64,000 nucleotides of DNA from Alitta virens (Eukaryota; Annelida; Polychaeta; Phyllodocida; Nereididae), in assembly GCA_932294295.1 (NCBI GenBank), contig OW028579.1, forward strand, positions 9,174,370-9,238,369, in the 5' to 3' direction. Below are positions 11,961 to 25,195 of the stretch, piece after piece. Made by a program: the position numbers and the translations under genes. The stretch's first letter is position 1, and each line of letters begins with the position of its first letter. The notes beneath the pieces are model-generated. The model did not search any database and was not told the DNA's origin. It worked only from the letters and a program-made list of their open reading frames with translations.

Positions 11961-14900
11961 AGCTTAATGTGGTTGACAGCTTAATGTTGTTGACAGCTTT
12001 ATGTTGACAGCTTAATGTTGACAGCTTAATGTTGACAGCTTAATGTTGACAGCTTAATGTTGACAGTTTAATGTTGACAGCTTAATGTTGACAGCTTAAT
12101 GTCGCCAGCTTAATGTTGCCAGCTTAATGTTGACAGCTTAATGTTGATAGCTTAATGTTGACAGCTTAATGTTGACAGCTTAATGTTGACAGCTTAATGT
12201 TGACAGCTTAATGTTGACTGCTTAATGTTGTTGCCAGCTTAATGTTGACAGCTTAATGTTGACAGCTTAATGTTGACAGCTTAATGTTGACAGCTTAATG
12301 TTGACGATTTAATGTTGATGGCTCAATGTTGACAGCTTAATGTTGTTGACAGTTTAATGTTGTTGAGAGCTTAATGTTGACAGCTTAATTTTGTTGACAG
12401 CTTAATGTTGATAGCTTAATGTTGACGGCTTAATGTTGACAGCTTAATGTTGTTGACAGCTTAATGTTGTTGACAGCTTAATGTTGTTGGCTTAATGTTG
12501 TTGGCTTAATGTTGACAGCTTAATGTTGACAGCTTAATTTTGACAGCTTAATGTTGACAGCTTAATGTTGACAGCTTAATGTTGACAGCTTAATGTTGAC
12601 AGCTTAATGTTATTGACAGCTTAATGTTGTTGACAGCTTAATGTTGTTGACAGCTTAATGTTGACAGCTTAATGTTGACAGCTTAATGTTGCCAGCTTAA
12701 TGTTGACAGCTTAATGTTGACAGCTTAATGTTGTCGACAGCTTAATGTTGTTGACAGCTTAATGTTGTTGACAGCTTAAAGTTGACAGCTTAATGTTGTT
12801 GACAGCTTAATGTTGTTGACAGCTTAAAGTTGACAGCTTAAAGTTGACAGCTTAATGTTGACAGCTTAATGTTGACAGCTTAATGTTGACGATTTAATGT
12901 TGACGGCTCAATGTTGAAAGCTTAATGTTGTTGACAGCTTAATGTTGTTGACAGCTTAATGTTGACAGTTTAATGTTGACAGTTTAATGTTGACAGCTTA
13001 ATGTTGACAGCTTAATGTTGACAGCTTGATGATGACAGCTTGATGTTGACAGCTTAATGTTGATAGCTTAATGTCGACAGCTTAATGTCGACAGCTTAAT
13101 GTCGCCAGCTTAATGTTGCAAGCTTAATGTTGACGGCTTAATGTTGATGGCTTAATGTTGACAGCTTAATGTTGACAGCTTAATGTTGACAGCTTAATGT
13201 TGACAGCTTAATGTTGTTGACAGCTTAAAGTTGACAGCTTAATGTTGACAGCTTAATGTTGACAGCTTAATGTTGACGATTTAATGTTGACGGCTCAATG
13301 TTGATAGCTTAATGTTGTTGACAGCTTAATGTTGTTGACAGCTTAATGTTGACAGCTTAATGTTGTTGACAGCTTAATGTTGATAGCTTAATGTTGATAG
13401 CTTAATGTTGACAGCTTAATGTTGACAACTTAATGTTGACAGTTTAATGTTGACAGCTTAATGTTGACAGCTTAATGTTGACGATTTAATGTTGACGGCT
13501 CAATGTTGACAGCTTAATGTTGTTGACAGCTTAATGTTGACAGCTTAATGTTGTTGACAGCTTAATGTTGATAGCTTAATGTCGACAGCTTAATGTTGAC
13601 AGTTTAATGTTGACAGTTTAATGTTGACAGCTTAATGTTGACAGCTTAATGTTGACGGCTTAATGTTGAGGGATTAATGTTGACGGCTTAATGTTGACGG
13701 CTTAATGTTGACAGCTTAATGTTGTTGACAGCTTGATGTTGTTGACAGCTTAATGTTGACAGCTTAATGTTGTTGACAGCTTAATGTTGATAGCTTAATG
13801 TTGATAGCTTAATGTTGACAGCTTAATGTTGACAGCTTAATGTTGACAGTTTAATGTTGACAGCTTAATGTTGACAGCTTAATGTCGGCAGCTTAATGTT
13901 GCCAGCTTAATGTTGACAGCTGAATGTTGATAGCTTAATGTTGACAGCTTAATGTTGACAGCCTAATGTTGACAGCTTAATGTGGACAGCTTAATGTTGA
14001 TAGCTTAATGTTGTTGCCAGCTTAATGTTGACAGCTTAATGTTGACAGCTTAATGTTGACAGCTTAATGTTGTTGATAGCTTAATGTTGATAACTTAATG
14101 TTGTCAGCTTAATGTTGACAGCTTAATGTTGACAGCTTAATGTTGACGATTTAATGTTGACGGCTCAATGTTGACATCTGAATATTGTTGACAATTTAAT
14201 GTTGACCGCTTAATGTTGACAGCTTAATGTTGTTGACAGCTTAATGTTGTTGACAGCTTTATGTTGACAGCTTAATGTTGACAGCTTAATGTTGACAGCT
14301 TAATGTTGACAGCTTAATGTTGACAGCTTAATGTTGACAGTTTAATGTTGACAGCTTAATGTTGACAGCTTAATGTCGCCAGCTTAATGTTGCCAGCTTA
14401 ATGTTGACAGCTTAATGTTGATAGCTTAATGTTGACAGCTTAATGTTGACAGCTTAATGTTGACAGCTTAATGTTGACAGCTTAATGTTGACTGCTTAAT
14501 CTTGTTGCCAGCTTAATGTTGACAGCTTAATGTTGACAGCTTAATGTTGACAGCTTAATGTTGACAGCTTAATGTTGACGATTTAATGTTGATGGCTCAA
14601 TGTTGACAGCTTAATGTTGTTGACAGTTTAATGTTGTTGAGAGCTTAATGTTGACAGCTTAATGTTGTTGACAGCTTAATGTTGATAGCTTAATGTTGAC
14701 GGCTTAATGTTGACAGCTTAATGTTGTTGACAGCTTAATGTTGTTGACAGCTTAATGTTGTTGGCTTAATGTTGTTGGCTTAATGTTGACAGCTTAATGT
14801 TGACAGCTTAATGTTGACAGCTTAATGTTGACAGCTTAATGTTATTGACAGCTTAATGTTGTTGACAGCTTAATGTTGTTGACAGCTTAATGTTGACAGC

Positions 14901-15520
14901 TTAATGTTGACAGCTTAATGTTGCCAGCTTAATGTTGACAGCTTAATGTTGACAGCTTAATGTTGTCGACAGCTTAATGTTGTTGACAGCTTAATGTTGT
15001 TGACAGCTTAAAGTTGACAGCTTAATGTTGACAGCTTAATGTTGACAGCTTAATGTTGACGATTTAATGTTGACGGCTCAATGTTGAAAGCTTAATGTTG
15101 TTGACAGCTTAATGTTGTTGACAGCTTAATGTTGACAGCTTAATGTTGTTGACAGCTTAATGTTGATAGCTTAATGTTGATAGCTTAATGTTGACAGCTT
15201 AATGTTGACAACTTAATGTTGACAGTTTAATGTTGACAGCTTAATGTTGACAGCTTAATGTTGACGATTTAATGTTGACGGCTCAATGTTGACAGCTTAA
15301 TGTTGTTGACAGCTTAATGTTGACAGCTTAATGTTGTTGACAGCTTAATGTTGATAGCTTAATGTCGACAGCTTAATGTTGACAGTTTAATGTTGACAGT
15401 TTAATGTTGACAGCTTAATGTTGACAGCTTAATGTTGACAGCTTGATGATGACAGCTTGATGTTGACAGCTTAATGTTGATAGCTTAATGTCGACAGCTT
15501 AATGTCGACAGCTTAATGTC

Positions 15521-15688
15521 GCCAGCTTAATGTTGCAAGCTTAATGTTGACGGCTTAATGTTGATGGCTTAATGTTGACAGCTTAATGTCGACAGCTTAA
15601 TGTCGCCAGCTTAATGTTGCAAGCTTAATGTTGACGGCTTAATGTTGATGGCTTAATGTTGACAGCTTAATGTTGACAGCTTAATGTT
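15521..15688 (+). repeat. 84-bp (6-monomer) tandem duplication
   Basis: The order GCCAGC, GCAAGC, GACGGC, GATGGC, GACAGC, GACAGC begins at 15521 and starts again at 15605. That is exactly six 14-mers, with TGTC preceding GCC both times. The equivalent position in other units has a single GTCGCC/GCAAGC occurrence. It is a small, recent-looking local expansion. Confidence 0.7.
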
Positions 15689-15758
15689 GACAGCTTAATG
15701 TTGACAGCTTAATGTTGACAGCTTAATGTTGACAGCTTAATGTTGACGATTTAATGTT

Positions 15759-18700
15759 GAAGGCTCAATTTTGACAGCTGAATATTGTTGACAGCTTAAT
15801 GTTGTTCACAGCTTAACGTTGACAGCTTAATATTGTTGACAGCTTAATGTTGTTGACAGCTTAATGTTGTTGACAGCTTAATGTTGACAGCTTAATGTTG
15901 ACAGCTTAATGTTGACAGCTTAATGTTGACAGCTTAATGTTGTTGACAGCTTAATGTTGTTGACAGCTTAATGTTGACAGCTTAATGTTGTTGACAGCTT
16001 AATGTTGATAGCTTAATGTTGATAGCTTAATGTTGACAGCTTAATGTTGACAGCTTAATGTTGACTGCTTAATGTTGTTCACAGCTTAACGTTGACAGCT
16101 TAATATTGTTGACAGCTTAATGTTGTTGACAGCTTAATGTTGTTGACAGCTTAATGTTGACAGCTTAATGTTGTTGACAGCTTAATGTTGATAGCTTAAT
16201 GTTGATAGCTTAATGTTGACAGCTTAATGTTGACAGCCTAATGTTGACAGTTTAATGTTGACAGCTTAATGTTGACAGCTTAATGTCGGCAGCTTAATGT
16301 TGCCAGCTTAATGTTGACAGCTTAATGTTGATAGCTTAATGTTGACAGCTTAATGTTGACAGCTTAATGTTGACAGCTTAATGTTGACAGCTTAATGTTG
16401 TTGACAGCTTAATGTTGACAGCTTAATGTTGCCAGCTTAATGTTGACAGCTTAATGTTGACAGCTTAATGTTGTCGACAGCTTAATGTTGTTGACAGCTT
16501 AATGTTGTTGACAGCTTAAAGTTGACAGCTTAATGTTGACAGCTTAATGTTGACAGCTTAATGTTGACGATTTAATGTTGACGGCTCAATGTTGATAGCT
16601 TAATGTTGTTGACAGCTTAATGTTGTTGACAGCTTAATGTTGACAGCTTAATGTTGTTGACAGCTTAATGTTGATAGCTTAATGTTGATAGCTTAATGTT
16701 GACAGCTTAATGTTGACAACTTAATGTTGACAGTTTAATGTTGACAGCTTAATGTTGACAGCTTAATGTTGACGATTTAATGTTGACGGCTCAATGTTGA
16801 CAGCTTAATGTTGTTGACAGCTTAATGTTGACAGCTTAATGTTGTTGACAGCTTAATGTTGATAGCTTAATGTCGACAGCTTAATGTTGACAGTTTAATG
16901 TTGACAGTTTAATGTTGACAGCTTAATGTTGACGGCTTAATGTTGACGGCTTAATGTTGACGGCTTAATGTTGACGGCTTAATGTTGACGGCTTAATGTT
17001 GACGGCTTAATGTTGACAGCTTAATGTTGTTGACAGCTTAATGTTGTTGACAGCTTAATGTTGACAGCTTAATGTTGTTGACAGCTTAATGTTGATAGCT
17101 TAATGTTGATAGCTTAATGTTGACAGCTTAATGTTGACAGCTTAATGTTGACAGTTTAATGTTGACAGCTTAATGTTGACAGCTTAATGTCGGCAGCTTA
17201 ATGTTGCCAGCTTAATGTTGACAGCTTAATGTTGATAGCTTAATGTTGACAGCTTAATGTTGACAGCCTAATGTTGACAGCTTAATGTGGACAGCTTAAT
17301 GTTGATAGCTTAATGTTGTTGCCAGCTTAATGTTGACAGCTTTATGTTGACAGCTTAATGTTGACAGCTTAATGTTGTTGATAGCTTAATGTTGATAACT
17401 TAATGTTGTCAGCTTAATGTTGACAGCTTAATGTTGACAGCTTAATGTTGACGATTTAATGTTGACGGCTCAATGTTGACATCTGAATATTGTTGACAAT
17501 TTAATGTTGACCGCTTAATGTTGACAGCTTAATGTTGTTGACAGCTTAATGTTGTTGACAGCTTTATGTTGACAGCTTAATGTTGACAGCTTAATGTTGA
17601 CAGCTTAATGTTGACAGCTTAATGTTGTTGGCTTAATGTTGACAGTTTAATGTTGACAGCTTAATGTTGACAGCTTAATGTCGCCAGCTTAATGTTGCCA
17701 GCTTAATGTTGACAGCTTAATGTTGATAGCTTAATGTTGACAGCTTAATGTTGACAGCTTAATGTTGACAGCTTAATGTTGACAGCTTAATGTTGACTGC
17801 TTAATGTTGTTGCCAGCTTAATGTTGACAGCTTAATGTCGACAGCTTAATGTTGACAGCTTAATGTTGACGATTTAATGTTGATGGCTCAATGTTGACAG
17901 CTTAATGTTGTTGACAGTTTAATGTTGTTGAGAGCTTAATGTTGACAGCTTAATGTTGTTGACAGCCTAATGTTGATAGCTTAATGTTGACGGCTTAATG
18001 TTGACAGCTTAAGGGTTGTTGACAGCTTAATGTTGTTGACAGCTTAATGTTGTTGGCTTAATGTTGACAGCTTAATGTTGACAGCTTAATGTTGACAGCT
18101 TAATGTTGACAGCTTAATGTTGACAGCTTAATGTTGACAGCTTAATGTTATTGACAGCTTAATGTTGTTGACAGCTTAATGTTGTTGACAGCTTAATGTT
18201 GACAGCTTAATGTTGACAGCTTAATGTTGCCAGCTTAATGTTGACAGCTTAATGTTGACAGCTTAATGTTGTCGACAGCTTAATGTTGTTGACAGCTTAA
18301 TGTTGTTGACAGCTTAAAGTTGACAGCTTAATGTTGACAGCTTAATGTTGACAGCTTAATGTTGACGATTTAATGTTGACGGCTCAATGTTGATAGCTTA
18401 ATGTTGTTGACAGCTTAATTTTGACAGCTTAATGTTGTTGACAGCTTAATGTTGATAGCTTAATGTTGATAGCTTAATGTTGACAGCTTAATGTTGACAA
18501 CTTAATGTTGACAGTTTAATGTTGACAGCTTAATGTTGACAGCTTAATGTTGACGATTTAATGTTGACGGCTCAATGTTGACAGCTTAATGTTGTTGACA
18601 GCTTAATGTTGACAGCTTAATGTTGTTGACAGCTTAATGTTGATAGCATAATGTCGACAGCTTAATGTTGACAGTTTAATGTTGACAGTTTAATGTTGAC

Positions 18701-18949
18701 AGCATAATGTTGACAGCTTAATGTTGACAGCTTGATGATGACAGCTTGATGTTGACAGCTTAATGTTGATAGCTTAATGTCGACAGCTTAATGTCGACAG
18801 GTTAATGTCGCCAGCTTAATGTTGCAAGCTTAATGTTGACAGCTTAATGTTGATGGCTTAATGTTGACAGCTTAATGTTGACAGCTTAATGTTGACAGCT
18901 TAATGTTGACAGCTTAATGTTGACAGCTTAATGTTGACGATTTAATGTT
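15759..18949 (+). repeat. HOR family B, unit 2 (about 3191 bp)
   Basis: Bounded by GAAGGCTC at 15759 and 18950. It holds TTCACAGCTTAACG twice (near 15801 and 16077), GTCGGC near 16281 and 17185, six GACGGC monomers at 16931-17014, the GACATC block at 17478, GTTGAGAGC near 17928, and a GATAGCATAATG variant at 18642. One odd monomer near 18010 reads CTTAAGGG where CTTAATG is expected, creating CTTAAG. The block from 16.3 to 17.5 kb recurs 3300 bp downstream. Confidence 0.72.
16931..17014 (+). repeat. Homogeneous run of six GACGGCTTAATGTT monomers
   Basis: Six consecutive 14-mers carry A to G at position 4, each adding a CpG (GACGGC). The consensus monomer has no CpG. Equivalent runs lie at 11548-11617 (5), 19310-19393 (6), 20231-20314 (6), 23131-23186 (4), 23852-23907 (4), 45767-45836 (5), 47521-47590 (5), 56539-56608 (5) and from 61234 (5, followed by GACGGA). 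The copy number varies between sites while the flanks are conserved, as expected from slippage of single monomers. Confidence 0.85.
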
Positions 18950-21900
18950 GAAGGCTCAATTTTGACAGCTGAATATTGTTGACAGCTTAATGTTGTTCAC
19001 AGCTTAACGTTGACAGCTTAATATTGTTGACAGCTTAATGTTGTTGACAGCTTAATGTTGTTGACAGCTTAATGTTGACAGCTTAATGTTGACAGCTTAA
19101 TGTTGACAGCTTAATGTTGACAGCTTAATGTTGTTGACAGCTTAATGTTGACGATTTAATGTTGACGGCTCAATGTTGACAGCTTAATGTTGTTGACAGC
19201 TTAATGTTGACAGCTTAATGTTGTTGACAGCTTAATGTTGATAGCTTAATGTCGACAGCTTAATGTAGACAGTTTAATGTTGACAGTTTTATGTTGACAG
19301 CTTAATGTTGACGGCTTAATGTTGACGGCTTAATGTTGACGGCTTAATGTTGACGGCTTAATGTTGACGGCTTAATGTTGACGGCTTAATGTTGACAGCT
19401 TAATGTTGTTGACAGCTTAATGTTGTTGACAGCTTAATGTTGTTGACAGCTTAATGTTGACAGCTTAATGTTGTTGACAGCTTAATGTTGATAGCTTAAT
19501 GTTGATAGCTTAATGTTGACAGCTTAATGTTGACAGCTTAATGTTGACAGTTTAATGTTGACAGCTTAATGTTGACAGCCTAATGTCGGCAGCTTAATGT
19601 TGCCAGCTTAATGTTGACAGCTTAATGTTGATAGCTTAATGTTGACAGCTTAATGTTGACAGCTTAATGTTGACAGCTTAATGTTGACAGCTTAATGTTG
19701 TTGACAGCTTAATGTTGACAGCTTAATGTTGCCAGCTTAATGTTGACAGCTTAATGTTGACAGCTTAATGTTGTCGACAGCTTAATGTTGTTGACAGCTT
19801 AATGTTGTTGACAGCTTAAAGTTGACAGCTTAATGTTGACAGCTTAATGTTGACAGCTTAATGTTGACGATTTAATGTTGACGGCTCAATGTTGATAGCT
19901 TAATGTTGTTGACAGCTTAATGTTGTTGACAGCTTAATGTTGACAGCTTAATGTTGTTGACAGCTTAATGTTGATAGCTTAATGTTGATAGCTTAATGTT
20001 GACAGCTTAATGTTGACAACTTAATGTTGACAGTTTAATGTTGACAGCTTAATGTTGACAGCTTAATGTTGACGATTTAATGTTGACGGCTCAATGTTGA
20101 CAGCTTAATGTTGTTGACAGCTTAATGTTGACAGCTTAATGTTGTTGACAGCTTAATGTTGATAGCTTAATGTCGACAGCTTAATGTTGACAGTTTAATG
20201 TTGACAGTTTAATGTTGACAGCTTAATGTTGACGGCTTAATGTTGACGGCTTAATGTTGACGGCTTAATGTTGACGGCTTAATGTTGACGGCTTAATGTT
20301 GACGGCTTAATGTTGACAGCTTAATGTTGTTGACAGCTTAATGTTGTTGACAGCTTAATGTTGACAGCTTAATGTTGTTGACAGCTTAATGTTGATAGCT
20401 TAATGTTGATAGCTTAATGTTGACAGCTTAATGTTGACAGCTTAATGTTGACAGTTTAATGTTGACAGCTTAATGTTGACAGCTTAATGTCGGCAGCTTA
20501 ATGTTGCCAGCTTAATGTTGACAGCTTAATGTTGATAGCTTAATGTTGACAGCTTAATGTTGACAGCCTAATGTTGACAGCTTAATGTGGACAGCTTAAT
20601 GTTGATAGCTTAATGTTGTTGCCAGCTTAATGTTGACAGCTTAATGTTGACAGCTTAATGTTGACAGCTTAATGTTGTTGATAGCTTAAAGTTGATAACT
20701 TAATGTTGTCAGCTTAATGTTGACAGCTTAATGTTGACAGCTTAATGTTGACGATTTAATGTTGACGGCTCAATGTTGACATCTGAATATTGTTGACAAT
20801 TTAATGTTGACCGCTTAATGTTGACAGCTTAATGTTGTTGACAGCTTTATGTTGACAGCTTAATGTTGACAGCTTAATGTTGACAGCTTAATGTTGACAG
20901 CTTAATGTTGTTGGCTTAATGTTGACAGTTTAATGTTGACAGCTTAATGTTGACAGCTTAATGTCGCCAGCTTAATGTTGCCAGCTTAATGTTGACAGCT
21001 TAATGTTGATAGCTTAATGTTGACAGCTTAATGTTGACAGCTTAATGTTGACAGCTTAATGTTGACAGCTTAATGTTGACTGCTTAATGTTGTTGCCAGC
21101 TTAATGTTGACAGCTTAATGTTGACAGCTTAATGTTGACAGCTTAATGTTGACGATTTAATGTTGATGGCTCAATGTTGACAGCTTAATGTTGTTGACAG
21201 TTTAATGTTGTTGAGAGCTTAATGTTGACAGCTTAATGTTGTTGACAGCTTAATGTTGATAGCTTAATGTTGACAGCTTAATGTTGACAGCTTAATGTTG
21301 TTGACAGCTTAATGTTGTTGACAGCTTAATGTTGTTGGCTTAATGTTGTTGGCTTAATGTTGACAGCTTAATGTTGACAGCTTAATGTTGACAGCTTAAT
21401 GTTGACAGCTTAATGTTGACAGCTTAATGTTGACAGCTTAATGTTATTGACAGCTTAATGTTGTTGACAGCTTAATGTTGTTGACAGCTTAATGTTGACA
21501 GCTTAATGTTGCCAGCTTAATGTTGACAGCTTAATGTTGACAGCTTAATGTTGTCGACAGCTTAATGTTGTTGACAGCTTAATGTTGTTGACAGCTTAAA
21601 GTTGACAGCTTAATGTTGACAGCTTAATGTTGACAGCTTAATGTTGACGATTTAATGTTGACGGCTCAATGTTGATAGCTTAATGTTGTTGACAGCTTAA
21701 TTTTGACAGCTTAATGTTGTTGACAGCTTAATGTTGATAGCTTAATGTTGACAGCTTAATGTTGACAGCTTAATGTTGACAACTTAATGTTGACAGTTTA
21801 ATGTTGACAGCTTAATGTTGACAGCTTAATGTTGACGATTTAATGTTGACGGCTCAATGTTGACAGCTTAATGTTGTTGACAGCTTAATGTTGACAGCTT

Positions 21901-22231
21901 AATGTTGTTGACAGCTTAATGTTGATAGCATAATGTCGACAGCTTAATGTTGACAGTTTAATGTTGACAGTTTAATGTTGACAGCATAATGTTGACAGCT
22001 TAATGTTGACAGCTTGATGATGACAGCTTGATGTTGACAGCTTAATGTTGATAGCTTAATGTCGACAGCTTAATGTCGACAGCTTAATGTCGCCAGCTTA
22101 ATGTTGCAAGCCTAATGTTGACAGCTTAATGTTGATGGCTTAATGTTGACAGCTTAATGTTGACAGCTTAATGTTGACAGCTTAATGTTGACAGCTTAAT
22201 GTTGACAGCTTAATGTTGACGATTTAATGTT
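18950..22231 (+). repeat. HOR family B, unit 3 (about 3282 bp)
   Basis: Collinear with unit 2. GTCGGC 16281 and 19581, GACGGC run 16931 and 20231, and GACATC 17478 and 20778 are all 3300 bp apart. Then GATAGCATAATG 18642 and 21923 is 3281 bp apart and GAAGGCTC 3282 bp. The shift between 3300 and 3281 is partly explained by a lost 17-mer just after the GACATC block near 20840. It contains two GACGGC runs of six (19310-19393 and 20231-20314). Confidence 0.75.
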
Positions 22232-23130
22232 GAAGGCTCAATTTTGACAGCTGAATATTGTTGACAGCTTAATGTTGTTCACAGCTTAACGTTGACAGCT
22301 TAATATTGTTGACAGCTTAATGTTGTTGACAGCTTAATGTTGTTGACAGCTTAATGTTGACAGCTTAATGTTGACAGCTTAATGTTGACAGCTTAATGTT
22401 GACAGCTTAATGTTGTTGACAGCTTAATGTTGTTGACAGCTTAATGTTGACAGCTTAATGTTGTTGACAGCTTAATGTTGATAGCTTAATGTTGATAGCT
22501 TAATGTTGACAGCTTAATGTTGACAACTTAATGTTGACAGTTTAATGTTGACAGCTTAATGTTGACAGCTTAATGTTGACGATTTAATGTTGACGGCTCA
22601 ATGTTGACAGCTTAATGTTGTTGACAGCTTAATGTTGACAGCTTAATGTTGTTGACAGCTTAATGTTGATAGCTTAATGTCGACAGCTTAATGTTGACAG
22701 TTTAATGTTGACAGTTTAATGTTGACAGCTTAATGTTGACAGCTTAATGTTGACAGCTTGATGTTGACAGCTTGATGTTGACAGCTTAATGTTGATAGCT
22801 TAATGTCGACAGCTTAATGTCGACAGCTTAATGTCGCCAGCTTAATGTTGCCAGCTTAATGTTGACAGCTTAATGTTGATGGCTTAATGTTGACAGCTTA
22901 ATGTTGACAGCTTAATGTTGACAGCTTAATGTTGACAGCTTAATGTTGACAGCTTAATGTTGACGATTTAATGTTGACGGCTCAATTTTGACAGCTGAAT
23001 ATTGTTGACAGCTTAATGTTGTTGACAGCTTAATGTTGACAGCTTAATATTGTTGACAGCTTAATGTTGTTGACAGCTTAATGTTGTTGACTGCTTAATG
23101 TTGACAGCTTAATGTTGACAGCTTAATGTT

Positions 23131-24572
23131 GACGGCTTAATGTTGACGGCTTAATGTTGACGGCTTAATGTTGACGGCTTAATGTTGACAGCTTAATGTT
23201 GTTGACAGCTTAATGTTGTTGACAGCTTAATGTTGACAGCTTAATGTTGTTGACAGCTTAATGTTGATAGCTTAATGTTGATAGCTTAATGTTGACAGCT
23301 TAATGTTGACAGCTTAATGTTGACAGTTTAATGTTGACAGCTTAATGTTGACAGCTTAATGTCGGCAGCTTAATGTTGCCAGCTTAATGTTGACAGCTTA
23401 ATGTTGATAGCTTAATGTTGACAGCTTAATGTTGACAGCCTAATGTTGACAGCTTAATGTGGACAGCTTAATGTTGATAGCTTAATGTTGACAGCTTAAT
23501 GTTGACAGCTTAATGTTGACAGTTTAATGTTGACAGCTTAATGTTGACAGCTTAATGTCGCCAGCTTAATGTTGCCAGCTTAATGTTGACAGCTTAATGT
23601 TGATAGCTTAATGTTGACAGCTTAATGTTGACAGCCTAATGTTGACAGCTTAATGTTGACAGCTTAATGTTGACTGCTTAATGTTGTTGCCAGCTTAATG
23701 TTGACAGCTTAATGTTGACAGCTTAATGTTGACAGCTTAATGTTGACGATTTAATGTTGATGGCTCAATGTTGACAGCTTAATGTTGTTGACAGTTTAAT
23801 GTTGTTGACAGCTTAATGTTGACAGCTTAATGTTGTTGACAGCTTAATGTTGACGGCTTAATGTTGACGGCTTAATGTTGACGGCTTAATGTTGACGGCT
23901 TAATGTTGACAGCTTAATGTTGTTGACAGCTTAATGTTGTTGACAGCTTAATGTTGACAGCTTAATGTTGTTGACAGCTTAATGTTGATAGCTTAATGTT
24001 GATAGCTTAATGTTGACAGCTTAATGTTGACAGCTTAATGTTGACAGTTTAATGTTGACAGCTTAATGTTGACAGCTTAATGTCGGCAGCTTAATGTTGC
24101 CAGCTTAATGTTGACAGCTTAATGTTGATAGCTTAATGTTGACAGCTTAATGTTGACAGCCTAATGTTGACAGCTTAATGTGGACAGCTTAATGTTGATA
24201 GCTTAATGTTGACAGCTTAATGTTGACAGCTTAATGTTGACAGTTTAATGTTGACAGCTTAATGTTGACAGCTTAATGTCGCCAGCTTAATGTTGCCAGC
24301 TTAATGTTGACAGCTTAATGTTGATAGCTTAATGTTGACAGCTTAATGTTGACAGCCTAATGTTGACAGCTTAATGTTGACAGCTTAATGTTGACTGCTT
24401 AATGTTGTTGCCAGCTTAATGTTGACAGCTTAATGTTGACAGCTTAATGTTGACAGCTTAATGTTGACGATTTAATGTTGATGGCTCAATGTTGACAGCT
24501 TAATGTTGTTGACAGTTTAATGTTGTTGACAGCTTAATGTTGACAGCTTAATGTTGTTGACAGCTTAATGTT
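23131..24572 (+). repeat. 721-bp tandem duplication (50 monomers per copy)
   Basis: A segment beginning with four GACGGC monomers at 23131 starts again at 23852. Both copies run through the GATAGC pair, GACAGT, GTCGGC, GCCAGC, a GTGGACAGC monomer, GTCGCC, GACTGC with GTTGTTGCC, the GACGAT/GATGGCTC dyad and 17-mers. The length fits 43 fourteen-mers plus 7 seventeen-mers. I saw no difference between the copies while reading, which suggests a recent event; identity was not computed. The right end, near 24572, is where the second copy continues with GATAGC instead of GACGGC. Confidence 0.8.
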
Positions 24573-24770
24573 GATAGCTTAATGTTGACGGCTTAATGTT
24601 GACAGCTTAATGTTGTTGACAGCTTAATGTTGTTGACAGCTTAATGTTGTTGGCTTAATGTTGTTGGCTTAATGTTGACAGCTTAATGTTGACAGCTTAA
24701 TGTTGACAGCTTAATGTTGACAGCTTAATGTTGACAGCTTAATGTTGACAGCTTAATGTTGACAGCTTAA

Positions 24771-25195
24771 TGTTATTGACAGCTTAATGTTGTTGACAGC
24801 TTAATGTTGTTGACAGCTTAATGTTGACAGCTTAATGTTGACAGCTTAATGTTGCCAGCTTAATGTTGACAGCTTAATGTTGACAGCTTAATGTTGTCGA
24901 CAGCTTAATGTTGTTGACAGCTTAATGTTGTTGACAGCTTAAAGTTGACAGCTTAATGTTGACAGCTTAATGTTGACAGCTTAATGTTGACGATTTAATG
25001 TTGACGGCTCAATGTTGATAGCTTAATGTTGTTGACAGCTTAATGTTGTTGACAGCTTAATGTTGACAGCTTAATGTTGTTGACAGCTTAATGTTGATAG
25101 CTTAATGTTGATAGCTTAATGTTGACAGCTTAATGTTGACAACTTAATGTTGACAGTTTAATGTTGACAGCTTAATGTTGACAGCTTAATGTTGA
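24771..25195 (+). repeat. Segment duplicated 5220 bp downstream (copy 1)
   Basis: From the GTTATTGAC 17-mer onward, through GCCAGC, TGTCGACAGC, AAAG, the 205-bp cassette, GACAAC and GACAGT, this stretch matches 29991-30415 line for line at a constant offset of 5220. The match breaks where the downstream copy has one extra GACAGC monomer and GATGAT in place of GACGAT. A third, less exact relative starts near 25755 and contains GCTAGC where the others have GCCAGC. Confidence 0.78.

Larger units (their letters stand above)
11101..15758 (+). repeat. HOR family B, first long unit (about 4.66 kb)
   Basis: Phased on the GAAGGCTC monomer (11101, 15759, 18950, 22232). It contains TTCACAGCTTAACG (near 11148), a run of five GACGGC monomers (11548-11617), and two copies of the block GACATCTGAATATTG ... 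GACAATTT ... GACCGC (GACATC at 11913 and 14173, 2260 bp apart). It also holds GTTGAGAGC variants near 12364 and 14638. It is longer than the later units because the GACATC block and its surroundings are present twice. Confidence 0.68.

Noticed and set aside
23131..24572. Mobile element or insertion at the 721-bp duplication
   Set aside because: Both copies are ordinary monomers of the array, with no terminal repeats, target-site duplication or foreign sequence. Tandem exchange explains it.
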